The notes: generated by a model from the letters alone, not told the origin. 22,471 nucleotides of DNA from DASYQD01 sp036005845 (GCA_036005845.1 DASYQD010000092.1:1-22471), one strand, 5' to 3'. Numbered from the stretch's first letter, positions 7,298 through 14,828 are shown. Translations and numbers: made by a program.

Positions 7298-8761
7298 TCA
7301 GTCCGGCGTCGCGCCCACCGGCGCCGCCGGCGCGCCCGCGGCCGCCGCCGGTGTCGGTGCGGCCTGCGCCGCGCCGCCCTGCTTGGCGAACGGCAGCGCG
7401 CCGTCGAGCTTGCGGGCGATGCGGTCGGTGATCCAGTGCGGGTCCCACCACTCGACCGGCGTCACCGGCAGGCCGCGCATGAGCGTCGCGAAGTGGAGGT
7501 GGTCGCCGCCGGCGAGGCCGGTCGAGCCCGAGATGCCGACGCGCTGCCCGCGTTCCACCGTCTGCCCCGGCTTGACGTCGATCGACGACAGGTGCGCGTA
7601 GAGCGTCATCAGCCCGTAGCCGTGGTCGAGGATGACGGTGTTGCCGTAGATGCCGAAGTAGTCGGCGACCATGACGATGCCGCGGTTGGCGGCGGGCACC
7701 GGCGCGTGCTGCGTCGAGGCGAGGTCGAAGCCCAGGTGCGTCTGGTGGTCGACCTCCTTGTCGCCGTAGAAGTAGGTGCGGCGCGCCGCGAAGCGCTCCA
7801 TCACCTGGCCGTTGGGGAAGGGCAGGAACGGCTGGCTCCAGAGGAACTCGGGGCGGCTCTTGGCGCCGAGCTCGAGCAGCTCCTGGTCGTTCTTGCGCCG
7901 CAGCTCGCCGTTGATCTTCAAGTAGGTGGCCAGCAGGTCGTCGGTCGCCTGCACGTCGGGACGGTGCGAGGAGATCTCCGGCACCACCTTCTGCAGGAAC
8001 TGGTCGGTGAGCTTGATGTCGGCCTTGCCCACAGGGCGCGGCGTCCAGCGCTCGATGAAGCCCAGCCGCGCCTCGTTGCCCAGCGCGTCCTGGGCGTAGA
8101 GCTTGATCGGGTCGGGCGTCGCCATGTCGTAGGGGATGCCGAAGATGACGAAGTACTCGCCGTCGTGGCCGGGCAGCGGCGAGCCGGGGAAGAAGTACTT
8201 GCCGGCCTCGACGCCGTGGCGCACCGCCGCCTTGTCGACGTGGTAGACGACCGCCTCCGAGCCGCCCTGCGCGGCGTAGGTCTGCGACGACAGGAGGTTG
8301 AGCGCCGGCGGGAAGACGCGCACCGGCAGCTTCACCTCCTGCACCACCGGTCCGGGGTGGCGCAGCATGCCGCCGGCGCGCGCCGCCTCGACGCGCAGCA
8401 CGGCTTCGCCGTTGGCAAGCCACGTCTGCTTCTTCTTGCCCAGCTCGACGTCGAGCGTGCGTTCGGGCGTGCGCTCGCCCCAGACCTTCCACAGCGGACG
8501 CGGCGTGAAGCTCTCCTGCGCCAGCACCTCTTCCTTGCCGTTCTGCGTCAGCACGACCTTGAGGCCGGCGAGGCCGCGCGCGCTCTCGTGCACCGCCACC
8601 TGCGCGTGCGTGCGCTGGCCGATGCCCGGCGGCGCCTTGACCTCGAGCTTCGGCGACGGCCCCCAGCCGAAGAGCGAGATGATGCCGGCGATGGCCACCA
8701 CCGCCACGATGAGCAACAGCAACAGCCAGAGCCCCGGCCCCATCCTCCGCGTCGTTCTCAA
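7298..8761 (-). CDS. Membrane-anchored M23 (LytM-type) peptidase
   Basis: A 487-residue zinc endopeptidase-like protein. One N-terminal transmembrane segment (about residues 9-27) anchors it in the inner membrane with the rest outside. The middle 300 residues form an extended beta-rich region. The C-terminal LytM domain carries the zinc ligands H342 and D346 (HLGFD) and H423 in DHLHF, with YAHLS between them, so the active site looks complete. Family knowledge: cleavage of peptide cross-links in peptidoglycan. It ends in a Pro/Ala-rich tail. The start is a TTG with AAGGAG 7 nt upstream; an ATG six codons later lacks proper spacing. It sits 141 bp downstream of the lower-GC trio and has its own TATGCT -10 candidate at 8836-8841. 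Confidence 0.9.
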   Translation of the reverse strand: MRTTRRMGPGLWLLLLLIVAVVAIAGIISLFGWGPSPKLEVKAPPGIGQRTHAQVAVHESARGLAGLKVVLTQNGKEEVLAQESFTPRPLWKVWGERTPERTLDVELGKKKQTWLANGEAVLRVEAARAGGMLRHPGPVVQEVKLPVRVFPPALNLLSSQTYAAQGGSEAVVYHVDKAAVRHGVEAGKYFFPGSPLPGHDGEYFVIFGIPYDMATPDPIKLYAQDALGNEARLGFIERWTPRPVGKADIKLTDQFLQKVVPEISSHRPDVQATDDLLATYLKINGELRRKNDQELLELGAKSRPEFLWSQPFLPFPNGQVMERFAARRTYFYGDKEVDHQTHLGFDLASTQHAPVPAANRGIVMVADYFGIYGNTVILDHGYGLMTLYAHLSSIDVKPGQTVERGQRVGISGSTGLAGGDHLHFATLMRGLPVTPVEWWDPHWITDRIARKLDGALPFAKQGGAAQAAPTPAAAAGAPAAPVGATPD

Positions 8762-8835
8762 CTGGGATCTCCTTATTGACTAGCGAGGGTCGGCCGGCCC
8801 GCATCTGGAGGACCCCGGCCGCGCCGTGGCGCGCG

Positions 8836-8841
8836 AGCATA
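8836..8841 (-). promoter_or_regulatory. Possible -10 element for the M23 peptidase gene
   Basis: On the minus strand the sequence is TATGCT, about 75 nt before the TTG start, giving a leader that includes the AAGGAG ribosome binding site. It lies in the 141-bp gap after the exported TolB/SH3-like gene, so the peptidase may be transcribed independently. Confidence 0.3.
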
Positions 8842-8902
8842 GCGGCCGCGCGCGACGGGTCGCGAACGGCCTGCTAGGCGCGTGCCAGCAACGGCGGCAG
8901 GA

Positions 8903-10285
8903 TCAGGGCGCCGCCGGCCAGCGCACGACCGGAACGGTGTGCTCCAGCCGCACTGGCTCGCCGCCGACCCGTACCTGCTCCATGTCGTGCTGGTCGCGGG
9001 CCAGCTCCGCCTCGGTGAAATGCGGAGCGAAGGAGAAGCGGCCGCGGAATGCCGGGTTGCGCGCCACCGCGAACATCTGCCAGCAATTGGCGAGCGGCAT
9101 CACGTCGTGTGGGTTCGCCGAGACGCTGGACCAGAAGCGATCGACGGCTTCCTCGAAGCCGATCGTCCGGCCCGGTTGTCGCCAGTCTCGATAGAGGGCG
9201 ACCGCCGCGGCCATGTTGCTCACCGCGGAGCTCGCCGGGTCCGCCGCGGCAGCTTCCGCGAACAGCGGCGCCGCGCGCTCGTACGCGGCGGGGGATTGGC
9301 CCTCCGCGAGCAGCTGGATGAGCCCGCGCAGTTGCTTCGCCACCGCCATGGCGTCCGGCGTGGTGGAGCTCAGCGGGCTGTCTTCGAAGCCGCGCAGCGC
9401 CGCGATCGCCGACTCCGCCTTCTCGGCTGTGGGCCGCGCGCGGAACCCGAAGTATCCGGCGACGCCTTCGACGAACCTCATTTCGGGCAGTCGCGCGCTC
9501 AGCGCCTGCTCGCCGAGCAGCGCATGCGCCAGCATCCAGCCCTGCTGACCGTTGAAGACCCGGATGTGGATCCAGTCGCCCTCGACGTCCGTCACGTAGT
9601 AGGCAGGCCGCTCCGCGGGGAACCGGAGTCCGGCATCGCCGGTTGCCCCGTCTACCGCCAGCAGAGGAGCGCCGGGGGAAGCCTCGTCGGGCCTCTCATG
9701 CACCACGTTCTGTCTGGCAAATCGCTCGCGCACGAGGCGGAGATCGGCGTCGCTGACGAGCCGGGGGGCAAAAGCGAGGCTCTGCGTCGCGAGCCGCGCC
9801 GCCAGCAGGCGATCGCCGAGGGGCAGCTCGAGAATCTCCCCCGGGTCGTCACGGACGAAGCGCTGGAAGGAGGCGGAGGTCTGCACGTAGGTCTCCGCGC
9901 CGGCCCGGAAGATCCGCCCCGTCACCAGCACGACCGCGCGCTCGCGAGGACCGTCGCCGAAGCGCCCCATGAGGTCGGCGAGGACGTTTTGCGGCTCGCA
10001 CTCGAACCGGCTGCCCAGCATCCGGATGGCTGCCACGCTGCCGAAGCGGCTGATCGCCAGCAGCGTGTCGACCTGGATCAGGCCCGCCAGCTCCGTCCCC
10101 ACCGGCGACTCGTCGGGTACCGACTCTTCGGAAGTGTGGTCCTCGAAGGGAAAGACGATGACCGTGATGTCGGACTCGGAGAACATGGCCGGGTCGGCGC
10201 ACTGGGCGATCATTCCCGCCCAGATCCGGCCGGGCGTCAGCGACAGCAGGGCCACGGCCAAGGCGATGGCGCGACGGCGGTTCAC
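8903..10285 (-). CDS. Exported protein of unknown function, SH3-like and TPR-like regions
   Basis: A 460-residue protein, not recognised as a named family. A Sec signal peptide covers residues 1-23 (arginine-rich start, hydrophobic core, IWA/G cleavage). The region at 40-145 begins TVIVFPFEDH and has VVLVTGRIF at 118-126, resembling TolB-N/FlgO-like or CsgG-like modules. Residues about 210-257 look like a bacterial SH3 domain (GDWIHIRVFNGQQGW). The C-terminal 150 residues are helical and TPR-like. The GTG at 10285 overlaps the TGA of the preceding gene as GTGA and has GGGAG 7 nt upstream, so it is preferred over a GTG seven codons earlier. It is the third gene of a coupled trio. Its G+C is lower than the flanking peptidase genes. 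Function unknown. Confidence 0.75.
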   Translation of the reverse strand: MNRRRAIALAVALLSLTPGRIWAGMIAQCADPAMFSESDITVIVFPFEDHTSEESVPDESPVGTELAGLIQVDTLLAISRFGSVAAIRMLGSRFECEPQNVLADLMGRFGDGPRERAVVLVTGRIFRAGAETYVQTSASFQRFVRDDPGEILELPLGDRLLAARLATQSLAFAPRLVSDADLRLVRERFARQNVVHERPDEASPGAPLLAVDGATGDAGLRFPAERPAYYVTDVEGDWIHIRVFNGQQGWMLAHALLGEQALSARLPEMRFVEGVAGYFGFRARPTAEKAESAIAALRGFEDSPLSSTTPDAMAVAKQLRGLIQLLAEGQSPAAYERAAPLFAEAAAADPASSAVSNMAAAVALYRDWRQPGRTIGFEEAVDRFWSSVSANPHDVMPLANCWQMFAVARNPAFRGRFSFAPHFTEAELARDQHDMEQVRVGGEPVRLEHTVPVVRWPAAP

Positions 10286-11097
10286 GGATGGCTCCCAGTC
10301 GGACACTCACGCTCGACCACCGCCGGCGGCAGCCGCTTGAGCGGTCCGTTGTAGGCGGTGTTGCTGCGTGCATCGCGCAAGACCTGGCACTTGCGGGCGG
10401 TCACGAAGGCCAGCAGCTCTTTTTCGGCATTGGTGGGCGTGGTCCCGAAGGCCTGTTGCAAGCTCGCCGCGGCGTCTCCGAGCTCGGCCTTGGCATCGTC
10501 GTAGGCGGCGGGCTCACCGCTGCTGAGCGCGCGCACGGCGCGGGCGACCTTGGCGTACGCGGTGAGCTCGTTGAGACCGGCGAGCCAATCAGCGATCTTG
10601 TCCGGCGAGCCGCTCACCGGCGGCTGATACTGGCGTTGGAGAAAGCGCCCGGCCGTCGATGCTGGCAGCGGCAACATCGCGTAGTTGAGGAACACCAGCT
10701 GATTGCCGGCGCTGGCCGGAAAGACCTCTCCCCAGATCTCCAGCACCACGTCACGGTTGACTAGATCCTGGGCGATCATCGGCGGGAACGACGACTCGCC
10801 GTCGGGGCTGCGGCCGGCGCAGCGGATCAGCTTCAATCGCGACGACTGGCCGTTGTCGAGGCGGTCGAAGAGGTTTCGCAGCTGGAACTTGAGCAGCGCC
10901 ATGAGCTGCTGCGACTGCGGATCGGCGGCGCCGGCGTTGAAGTTGATCTCATCCAGCAGGACCTTGTAGCCAAAGGTCGAGTTGACGTCCGTGCAGACCA
11001 CCAACGGCTTCGCCCGCAGCGCGCTGCCGAGCGCAACGCTGACGACGCAGCACGCCAGCCACAACATCCACCGCGGGCCTCGCCGCCCGGCGTTCAC
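10282..11097 (-). CDS. Exported protein of unknown function, second gene of the trio
   Basis: A 271-residue protein without a recognised family. Residues 11-29 form a signal peptide or signal anchor (MLWLACCVVSVALGSALRA). The exported part starts KPLVVCTDVN and contains RCAGRSP (92-98) and VVLEIWGEVF (117-126). The latter aligns with VVLVTGRIF at nearly the same residue numbers in the downstream protein, so the two may share an N-terminal domain. Residues about 165-235 are helical and TPR-like. It starts with GTG 11097, overlapping the upstream stop as GTGA, and ends with TGA overlapping the next GTG, a sign of translational coupling on both sides. An ATG ten codons later would lose the coupling. 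Four or more exported cysteines could form disulfides. Function unknown. Confidence 0.72.
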   Translation of the reverse strand: MNAGRRGPRWMLWLACCVVSVALGSALRAKPLVVCTDVNSTFGYKVLLDEINFNAGAADPQSQQLMALLKFQLRNLFDRLDNGQSSRLKLIRCAGRSPDGESSFPPMIAQDLVNRDVVLEIWGEVFPASAGNQLVFLNYAMLPLPASTAGRFLQRQYQPPVSGSPDKIADWLAGLNELTAYAKVARAVRALSSGEPAAYDDAKAELGDAAASLQQAFGTTPTNAEKELLAFVTARKCQVLRDARSNTAYNGPLKRLPPAVVERECPTGSHP

Positions 11098-11834
11098 GTC
11101 TTGCCTCGCGTCAGTGCCTGGAGTGAGATCTCCACCCTCTTCTTGACGTCGGCGATGTTCGACGGGGTCAACGCCGCGGTGCCGGGAATGGCGGTGAAAG
11201 GAGCAGCCGCGGGAGTCGCGGTGGCGAGCACGGCCTGATAGTCGCGCAGCGGATCGACGGCATTCCGGCAGTCGAGGTCGCCGAGCAGCTGAGCGGCGCT
11301 GTCGTGGACTTCCACTTGATAGAGCCGCGTGCGGTTGCCGATGACATCGATGAGCCGCTGGCAGACGAAGTCGGGCTCGATGGCGGCCGCTGCCCGCAAC
11401 CCCGCCATCGCCGCCTCGCGATGCTCGGGCCGGCCGCGCTGCAGCACCTGGATCATCGGTGCGACGGCATATCTGCCATGCGCTCCCAGCGCCAGGGTGT
11501 AGGTCATCGCCTGGTCGGAGTCCGCCTGGTCGAGTTGCTGCATCAGCGCTTGCATGTCTTTGACGTTCTCGAGGTGCAGCTGGCGTTCCTTGAGCGCGTG
11601 CTCGATGCGGCTGGTCACGAAGATCGACACCAGCAGGGTGACGACGCTCCACACCAGACCCGAGACCTTCTCGAACTTGTCCCAGCCGTCCTTGCCGTGA
11701 GGCTTCTGCGCCAGCCGCGCTTCGAGCGCGCGCAGCCGGGTCTCCACCGGCTGTGCAGTCGAGCCGGTGTCGTAGAAGGAGTCCGGGCTGGCTTCCATCG
11801 CGGTGGATTCCCGAGCCGGGTGGATCGCTTTCAT
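11094..11834 (-). CDS. Membrane-anchored HEAT-repeat-like protein, first gene of the trio
   Basis: A 246-residue protein. A short N-terminal segment with a predicted coiled coil (about 30-42) precedes one transmembrane helix (about 57-74, GLVWSVVTLLVSIFVTS). A second amphipathic helix follows, then alpha-helical repeats at about 110-205 that resemble HEAT repeats (GAHGRYAVAPMIQVL, then EAAMAGLRAAA). HEAT repeats usually bind proteins, so it may be the scaffold for the two exported partners encoded after it; which side of the membrane the repeats face is unclear. ATG 11834 has AGGAG 4 nt upstream; an ATG at 11855 has no ribosome binding site. The gap to the M48 stop is only 49 bp, containing a hairpin. 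No enzyme motif is visible. Confidence 0.72.
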   Translation of the reverse strand: MKAIHPARESTAMEASPDSFYDTGSTAQPVETRLRALEARLAQKPHGKDGWDKFEKVSGLVWSVVTLLVSIFVTSRIEHALKERQLHLENVKDMQALMQQLDQADSDQAMTYTLALGAHGRYAVAPMIQVLQRGRPEHREAAMAGLRAAAAIEPDFVCQRLIDVIGNRTRLYQVEVHDSAAQLLGDLDCRNAVDPLRDYQAVLATATPAAAPFTAIPGTAALTPSNIADVKKRVEISLQALTRGKT

Positions 11835-11857
11835 GCTACTCCTGTTCGCTCGCATCG

Positions 11858-11876
11858 CGATCGCTGCCGGCGATCG
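11858..11876 (-). terminator. Hairpin between M48 and the trio, possible weak terminator
   Basis: A 7-bp perfect stem (CGATCGC / GCGATCG) with a 5-nt loop lies 7 nt past the M48 stop. There is no T-run after it on the minus strand, so it is not a typical intrinsic terminator. It may only stabilise the upstream message or reduce read-through. Confidence 0.25.
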
Positions 11877-11883
11877 GGCCGGC

Positions 11884-13953
11884 TCAAGGCTGCGTAAGCA
11901 GCGGCGGGACGGGGCAGCCGAGGGCGTCGGCGACGGCGCGAAGGAGCTCGCCTTCGGCGCCCGAGACGACGCCGTCGCTCGCGACCGTGGCGGCGCAAGC
12001 GGTGAGCAGCTCGCGCAGCCGCGCCGGGGTGACGGTGGCGAGGGTGTCGAGGGCGGCGTCGAGGTGGCCGAAGGTGCACTCGTCGCGCGCGCACAGGGTG
12101 AGGTGGCGCGGCGCCTGGCCGCTTTCCGGACGACCCAGCGCGGCGACGCCGGCGGCGAACGCGGCCTGCACGGCGGCGGGGTCGTCGCTCCCGGCCTGCG
12201 CCAGCGTCGAGAGCAGGAGCGACAGCGGCGCGTCAAGCTGGTCGAGCGCGTAGGCGGTGACGCGCGGCGCCTTCTTGGGCACGAACCAGGGCTCGAGGTG
12301 GCGCAGCAGCACGCGGTGGAGCGCCCACTCGAAGAGCGACAGGCGCTCGTCGGCGCGCACCAGCTCGTCGACGAGGGCGCGGAAGGCGGCGTACTGCGGG
12401 CGCGAGAGCTTGCGCAGCGCCGGCACCGCCAGGTCGACGAGCGGCAGCCGCGCCTCGCCGGGCAGGGCATCGGCGGCGGGCAGCGCCGCGGCGAGCTCGC
12501 GCGAGAGCGCCTCGTCGCCGCTCGCCGCCACGCGCTCGAGTTGGCGGGCGCGAACGGCGGCGTCGCGGTCGCAGAGCAGCGCCAGCACCACCGCGCGCGC
12601 CGTCATCGGCTCGCGGGCGCGCGCCGCCAGCGCTTCGGGCAACGCGGCGATGAGCCCGGCCGCCGCCGTCACGTGCGCCGGCCGCGGCTGGCCCGCGGAG
12701 GCGGCGATCTGCTCCGGCGACAGCGCCGCGGCGAGCGGCGCGAGCTCCGACGCCGTCTGCGGCATCGCCTCGACGATGCCGGCGAGGACCATGCCCGCCA
12801 TCTCGGCGCTGCGCGGAGAGATCGTGCCCGCCGTCACCAGGTCGGTGAGGCGGTCGGCGCCGCGCGACCCTCCCGGCGCCGTAGCGCGCTTCGCCTTCTT
12901 CGCCGGCGCCTCGTCGCCGGCGAGCTTCGGATAGGTGCCGTCCCAAGCCGGGTCGAGGCGGCGGATGCGTTCGGCGAGCGGCGGGTGCGTCGAGCGCCAG
13001 GCGAACTGGCTCTCCGGCAGGCCGTTGCCGAAGAAGAGGTGGCTCGCCTGCGGCGCGTTGGGACTCTGGAGCTTCGAGCCCGTCGACAGGCCGCCGATCT
13101 TCTTGAGCGCGCCGGCGATGCCCAGCGGGTTCCTGGTGAACTGCACCGCCGCCGCGTCGGCGAGGAACTCGCGCTGGCGCGAGATGGCGCTCTTGATGAT
13201 GCCGCCGAAGAAGCCGCCGATCCAGCCGATGACGTAGATGGCCAACCCGAACAGTGCCGCGCCGCCGCCGCCGCCCTTCTTCTCGCGCGAGGACGACGAG
13301 GAGCTCGAGCCGCCCGAGAAGCGCAGGATCCAGAGCCCGATCAGGCTGATGACGAGGATGCCGTGGAGCAGGCCGATCAAGCGCAGGTTGAGCCGCATGT
13401 CGCCGTTCAAGACGTGGCTGAGCTCGTGAGCGATGACGCCCTGCAGCTCGTCGCGGTCGAGCCGCTCGACGGCGCCGCGGGTGACGCCGATGACCGCGGC
13501 GTTGGGTGACAGCCCGGCAGCAAAGGCGTTGATCCCCTGCTCGTCGGGCAGCACGTAGACCGACGGCACGGCGGTGCCCGCGGCGAGCGCCATCTCCTCG
13601 ACGACGTTGAGCAGCCGCCGCTCGGCGGGCGACGCGTTGCCGGGCTCGAGCGGCTTGCCGCCGAGCAGCGACGCCACCGACTCGCCGCCGCCCTTGGCCA
13701 GCGCCGCCGTCTTGTAGAGCGAGCCGCCGGCGATCACCGCGCCGGTGAGCCCCGACACCCAGCCGAGCACCGCGGCGTTCCAGGGCCAGAAGAAGCGCCC
13801 CTGCTCGTACGCCGCGTTCCGCATCTCGTCGTGGAAGGCGACGACGACGGCGAGGTAGATCGCCAGCACCGTGGCGACGACGGCGATCGCGAAGAGCAGC
13901 ACCAGCCGCCGCGTGCTGCGGCGGGCGGCGTCCTGTTGGCCGAAGAAGTCCAT
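11884..13953 (-). CDS. M48-family membrane metallopeptidase with long C-terminal extension
   Basis: A protein of about 689 residues. Two N-terminal transmembrane helices precede an M48 catalytic domain with HELSH (about 176-180) and the third zinc ligand Glu in REFLADAAA (about 262). Hydrophobic helices lie between them, as in HtpX/Ste24-like proteases, interrupted by a Ser/Gly/Lys linker. The C-terminal 350 residues are helical, ending in a TerB-like segment (ACAATVASDGVVSGAEGELL). Family knowledge: membrane protein quality control. Start choice: homologues in my memory begin MDFF-QQD, matching the ATG at 13953; ATGs at 13965 and 13986 are possible and none has a good ribosome binding site. 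It follows lemA, a frequent partner of M48 proteases. Confidence 0.9.
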   Translation of the reverse strand: MDFFGQQDAARRSTRRLVLLFAIAVVATVLAIYLAVVVAFHDEMRNAAYEQGRFFWPWNAAVLGWVSGLTGAVIAGGSLYKTAALAKGGGESVASLLGGKPLEPGNASPAERRLLNVVEEMALAAGTAVPSVYVLPDEQGINAFAAGLSPNAAVIGVTRGAVERLDRDELQGVIAHELSHVLNGDMRLNLRLIGLLHGILVISLIGLWILRFSGGSSSSSSSREKKGGGGGAALFGLAIYVIGWIGGFFGGIIKSAISRQREFLADAAAVQFTRNPLGIAGALKKIGGLSTGSKLQSPNAPQASHLFFGNGLPESQFAWRSTHPPLAERIRRLDPAWDGTYPKLAGDEAPAKKAKRATAPGGSRGADRLTDLVTAGTISPRSAEMAGMVLAGIVEAMPQTASELAPLAAALSPEQIAASAGQPRPAHVTAAAGLIAALPEALAARAREPMTARAVVLALLCDRDAAVRARQLERVAASGDEALSRELAAALPAADALPGEARLPLVDLAVPALRKLSRPQYAAFRALVDELVRADERLSLFEWALHRVLLRHLEPWFVPKKAPRVTAYALDQLDAPLSLLLSTLAQAGSDDPAAVQAAFAAGVAALGRPESGQAPRHLTLCARDECTFGHLDAALDTLATVTPARLRELLTACAATVASDGVVSGAEGELLRAVADALGCPVPPLLTQP

Positions 13954-13988
13954 GGCAGGGGTCATCGACAGACCGTTAGCGAGCATCC

Positions 13989-14070
13989 GTCATTGCGAGG
14001 AGCGCAGCGACGAAGCAATCTCGATGTCCAAAGATCGAGATCCCTTCGTCGCCGCGCTCTTCTGGATGAC
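13989..14070. repeat. REP/MITE-like imperfect palindrome
   Basis: Two 37-bp arms (13989-14025 and 14034-14070) are reverse complements with a few mismatches, around an 8-bp loop. The left arm carries GTCATTGCGAGGAGCG and GACGAAGCAATCTC, a dispersed bacterial repeat sequence I recognise from many genomes. The right arm is more diverged. It fills most of the lemA-M48 gap and could form a long hairpin in the transcript. Confidence 0.85.
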
Positions 14071-14085
14071 CAGGGATGACCTTCC

Positions 14086-14106
14086 AGGCGCCGCTTCGCG
14101 ACGCCT
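14086..14106 (-). terminator. Short hairpin at the lemA stop
   Basis: AGGCG and CGCCT flank an inner CGC/GCG stem with a TTC loop and one mismatch. It overlaps the lemA stop codon and has no T-tract, so termination is doubtful. Together with the palindrome beside it, it could affect the lemA/M48 expression ratio. Confidence 0.25.
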
Positions 14107-14692
14107 AGAAAGTCACCTTGACCGCCTCGCGCTCCTGCGGTGCCTCGATCTCCCACAGGTGCGCCTCCTGGAAGCCGAAGGCGCCGGCGAGCAGCGCCGT
14201 CGGCATCGTCTCGCGCGCCGTGTTGTACTGCGTGACGCCGTCGTTGTAGGCCTGCCGCGCGAAGGCGACGCGGTTCTCGGTGGAGGTGAGCTCCTCCATC
14301 AGCGTCTGCATGGTCTGGTTGGCCTTGAGGTCGGGGTAGGCCTCGGCTACGGCGAAGAGCCGGCCGAGTCCGGCGGTGAGCCCGGCTTCGGCGCTCTGCA
14401 ACTGGCGCATCGCCTCGGGATCGCCGGGCCGCGCCGCGGCCTGCTGCTCGGCGGTGACGGCGTGATTGCGCGCGGCGACGACGGCCTCCAGCGTCTCGCG
14501 CTCGTGGCGGATGTAGCCCTTCGCCGTCTCGACCAGGTTGGGGATGAGGTCGTAGCGGCGCTTCAACTGCACGTCGATCTGCGAGAAGGCGTTCTTGTAG
14601 CGGTTGCGCAGCGTGACGAGGCGGTTGTAGAGGCCCATCGTCCAGGCGATGAGCAGGACGATGACGGCGACGACGATGAGAATCCCCCACAT
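14105..14692 (-). CDS. lemA: LemA family protein
   Basis: A 195-residue LemA protein. An N-terminal membrane helix (residues 3-18) is followed by the long helical bundle with hallmark YNRLVTLRNRYKNAFSQIDV, QLKRRYDLIPNLVETAKGY, and YPDLKANQTMQTLMEEL. Length and order match the family. Family knowledge: inner-membrane protein of uncertain biochemical role, often encoded next to M48 or HtpX-type proteases, as here. ATG 14692 has AAGGAG 7 nt upstream. A 10-bp perfect palindrome, GATTCGAATC (14708-14717), lies just before the ribosome binding site, and a TAGTCT -10 candidate (14735-14740) lies further up. The 118+ bp gap to the M48 gene is filled by a palindromic repeat. Confidence 0.95.
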   Translation of the reverse strand: MWGILIVVAVIVLLIAWTMGLYNRLVTLRNRYKNAFSQIDVQLKRRYDLIPNLVETAKGYIRHERETLEAVVAARNHAVTAEQQAAARPGDPEAMRQLQSAEAGLTAGLGRLFAVAEAYPDLKANQTMQTLMEELTSTENRVAFARQAYNDGVTQYNTARETMPTALLAGAFGFQEAHLWEIEAPQEREAVKVTF

Positions 14693-14707
14693 GGCCGGGC
14701 TCCTTCT

Positions 14708-14717
14708 GATTCGAATC
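14708..14717. promoter_or_regulatory. 10-bp palindrome in the lemA leader
   Basis: GATTCGAATC is a perfect palindrome between a possible -10 (AGACTA on the plus strand, 14735-14740, read TAGTCT on the minus) and the lemA Shine-Dalgarno sequence. It is AT-richer than its surroundings and could be an operator half-site pair, but a single short palindrome is weak evidence. Confidence 0.3.
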
Positions 14718-14812
14718 GGGCGCGGTGCGGACCGAGACTAACAGCGTCGGAGGGCCGCGCCCGCGCCGATGGTTACGCGGCGGCGGTCCCGCTCATTCCG
14801 TGCACCGCGGGT

Positions 14813-14818
14813 TACGAT
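14813..14818 (+). promoter_or_regulatory. -10 element close to the sulfatase-like gene start
   Basis: TACGAT lies 10 nt before the ATG at 14829, predicting a leader of about 4 nt. No Shine-Dalgarno sequence fits between. The -35 region is not recognisable. Confidence 0.42.
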
Positions 14819-14828
14819 CCGCGCTCCG

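Noticed and set aside
7220..8779. Plus-strand open frame of about 520 codons opposite the M23 peptidase gene.
   Set aside because: The translation is Val/Arg/Asp-repetitive and featureless, while the minus strand encodes a complete LytM domain with zinc ligands and a good ribosome binding site.
8882..10354. Plus-strand open frame opposite the exported 460-residue protein.
   Set aside because: No domain or signal peptide. The minus-strand frame has a signal peptide, an SH3-like domain and coupled starts.
13238..13330. Ser/Gly-rich tract in the M48 gene as a possible frameshift or assembly error.
   Set aside because: The reading frame stays open, and the hydrophobic helices and zinc ligands continue correctly on both sides; such linkers are common.
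11803..13509. Plus-strand open frame of about 570 codons opposite the M48 gene.
   Set aside because: Arg/Ala/Glu-rich shadow of the M48 coding sequence with no recognisable motif.
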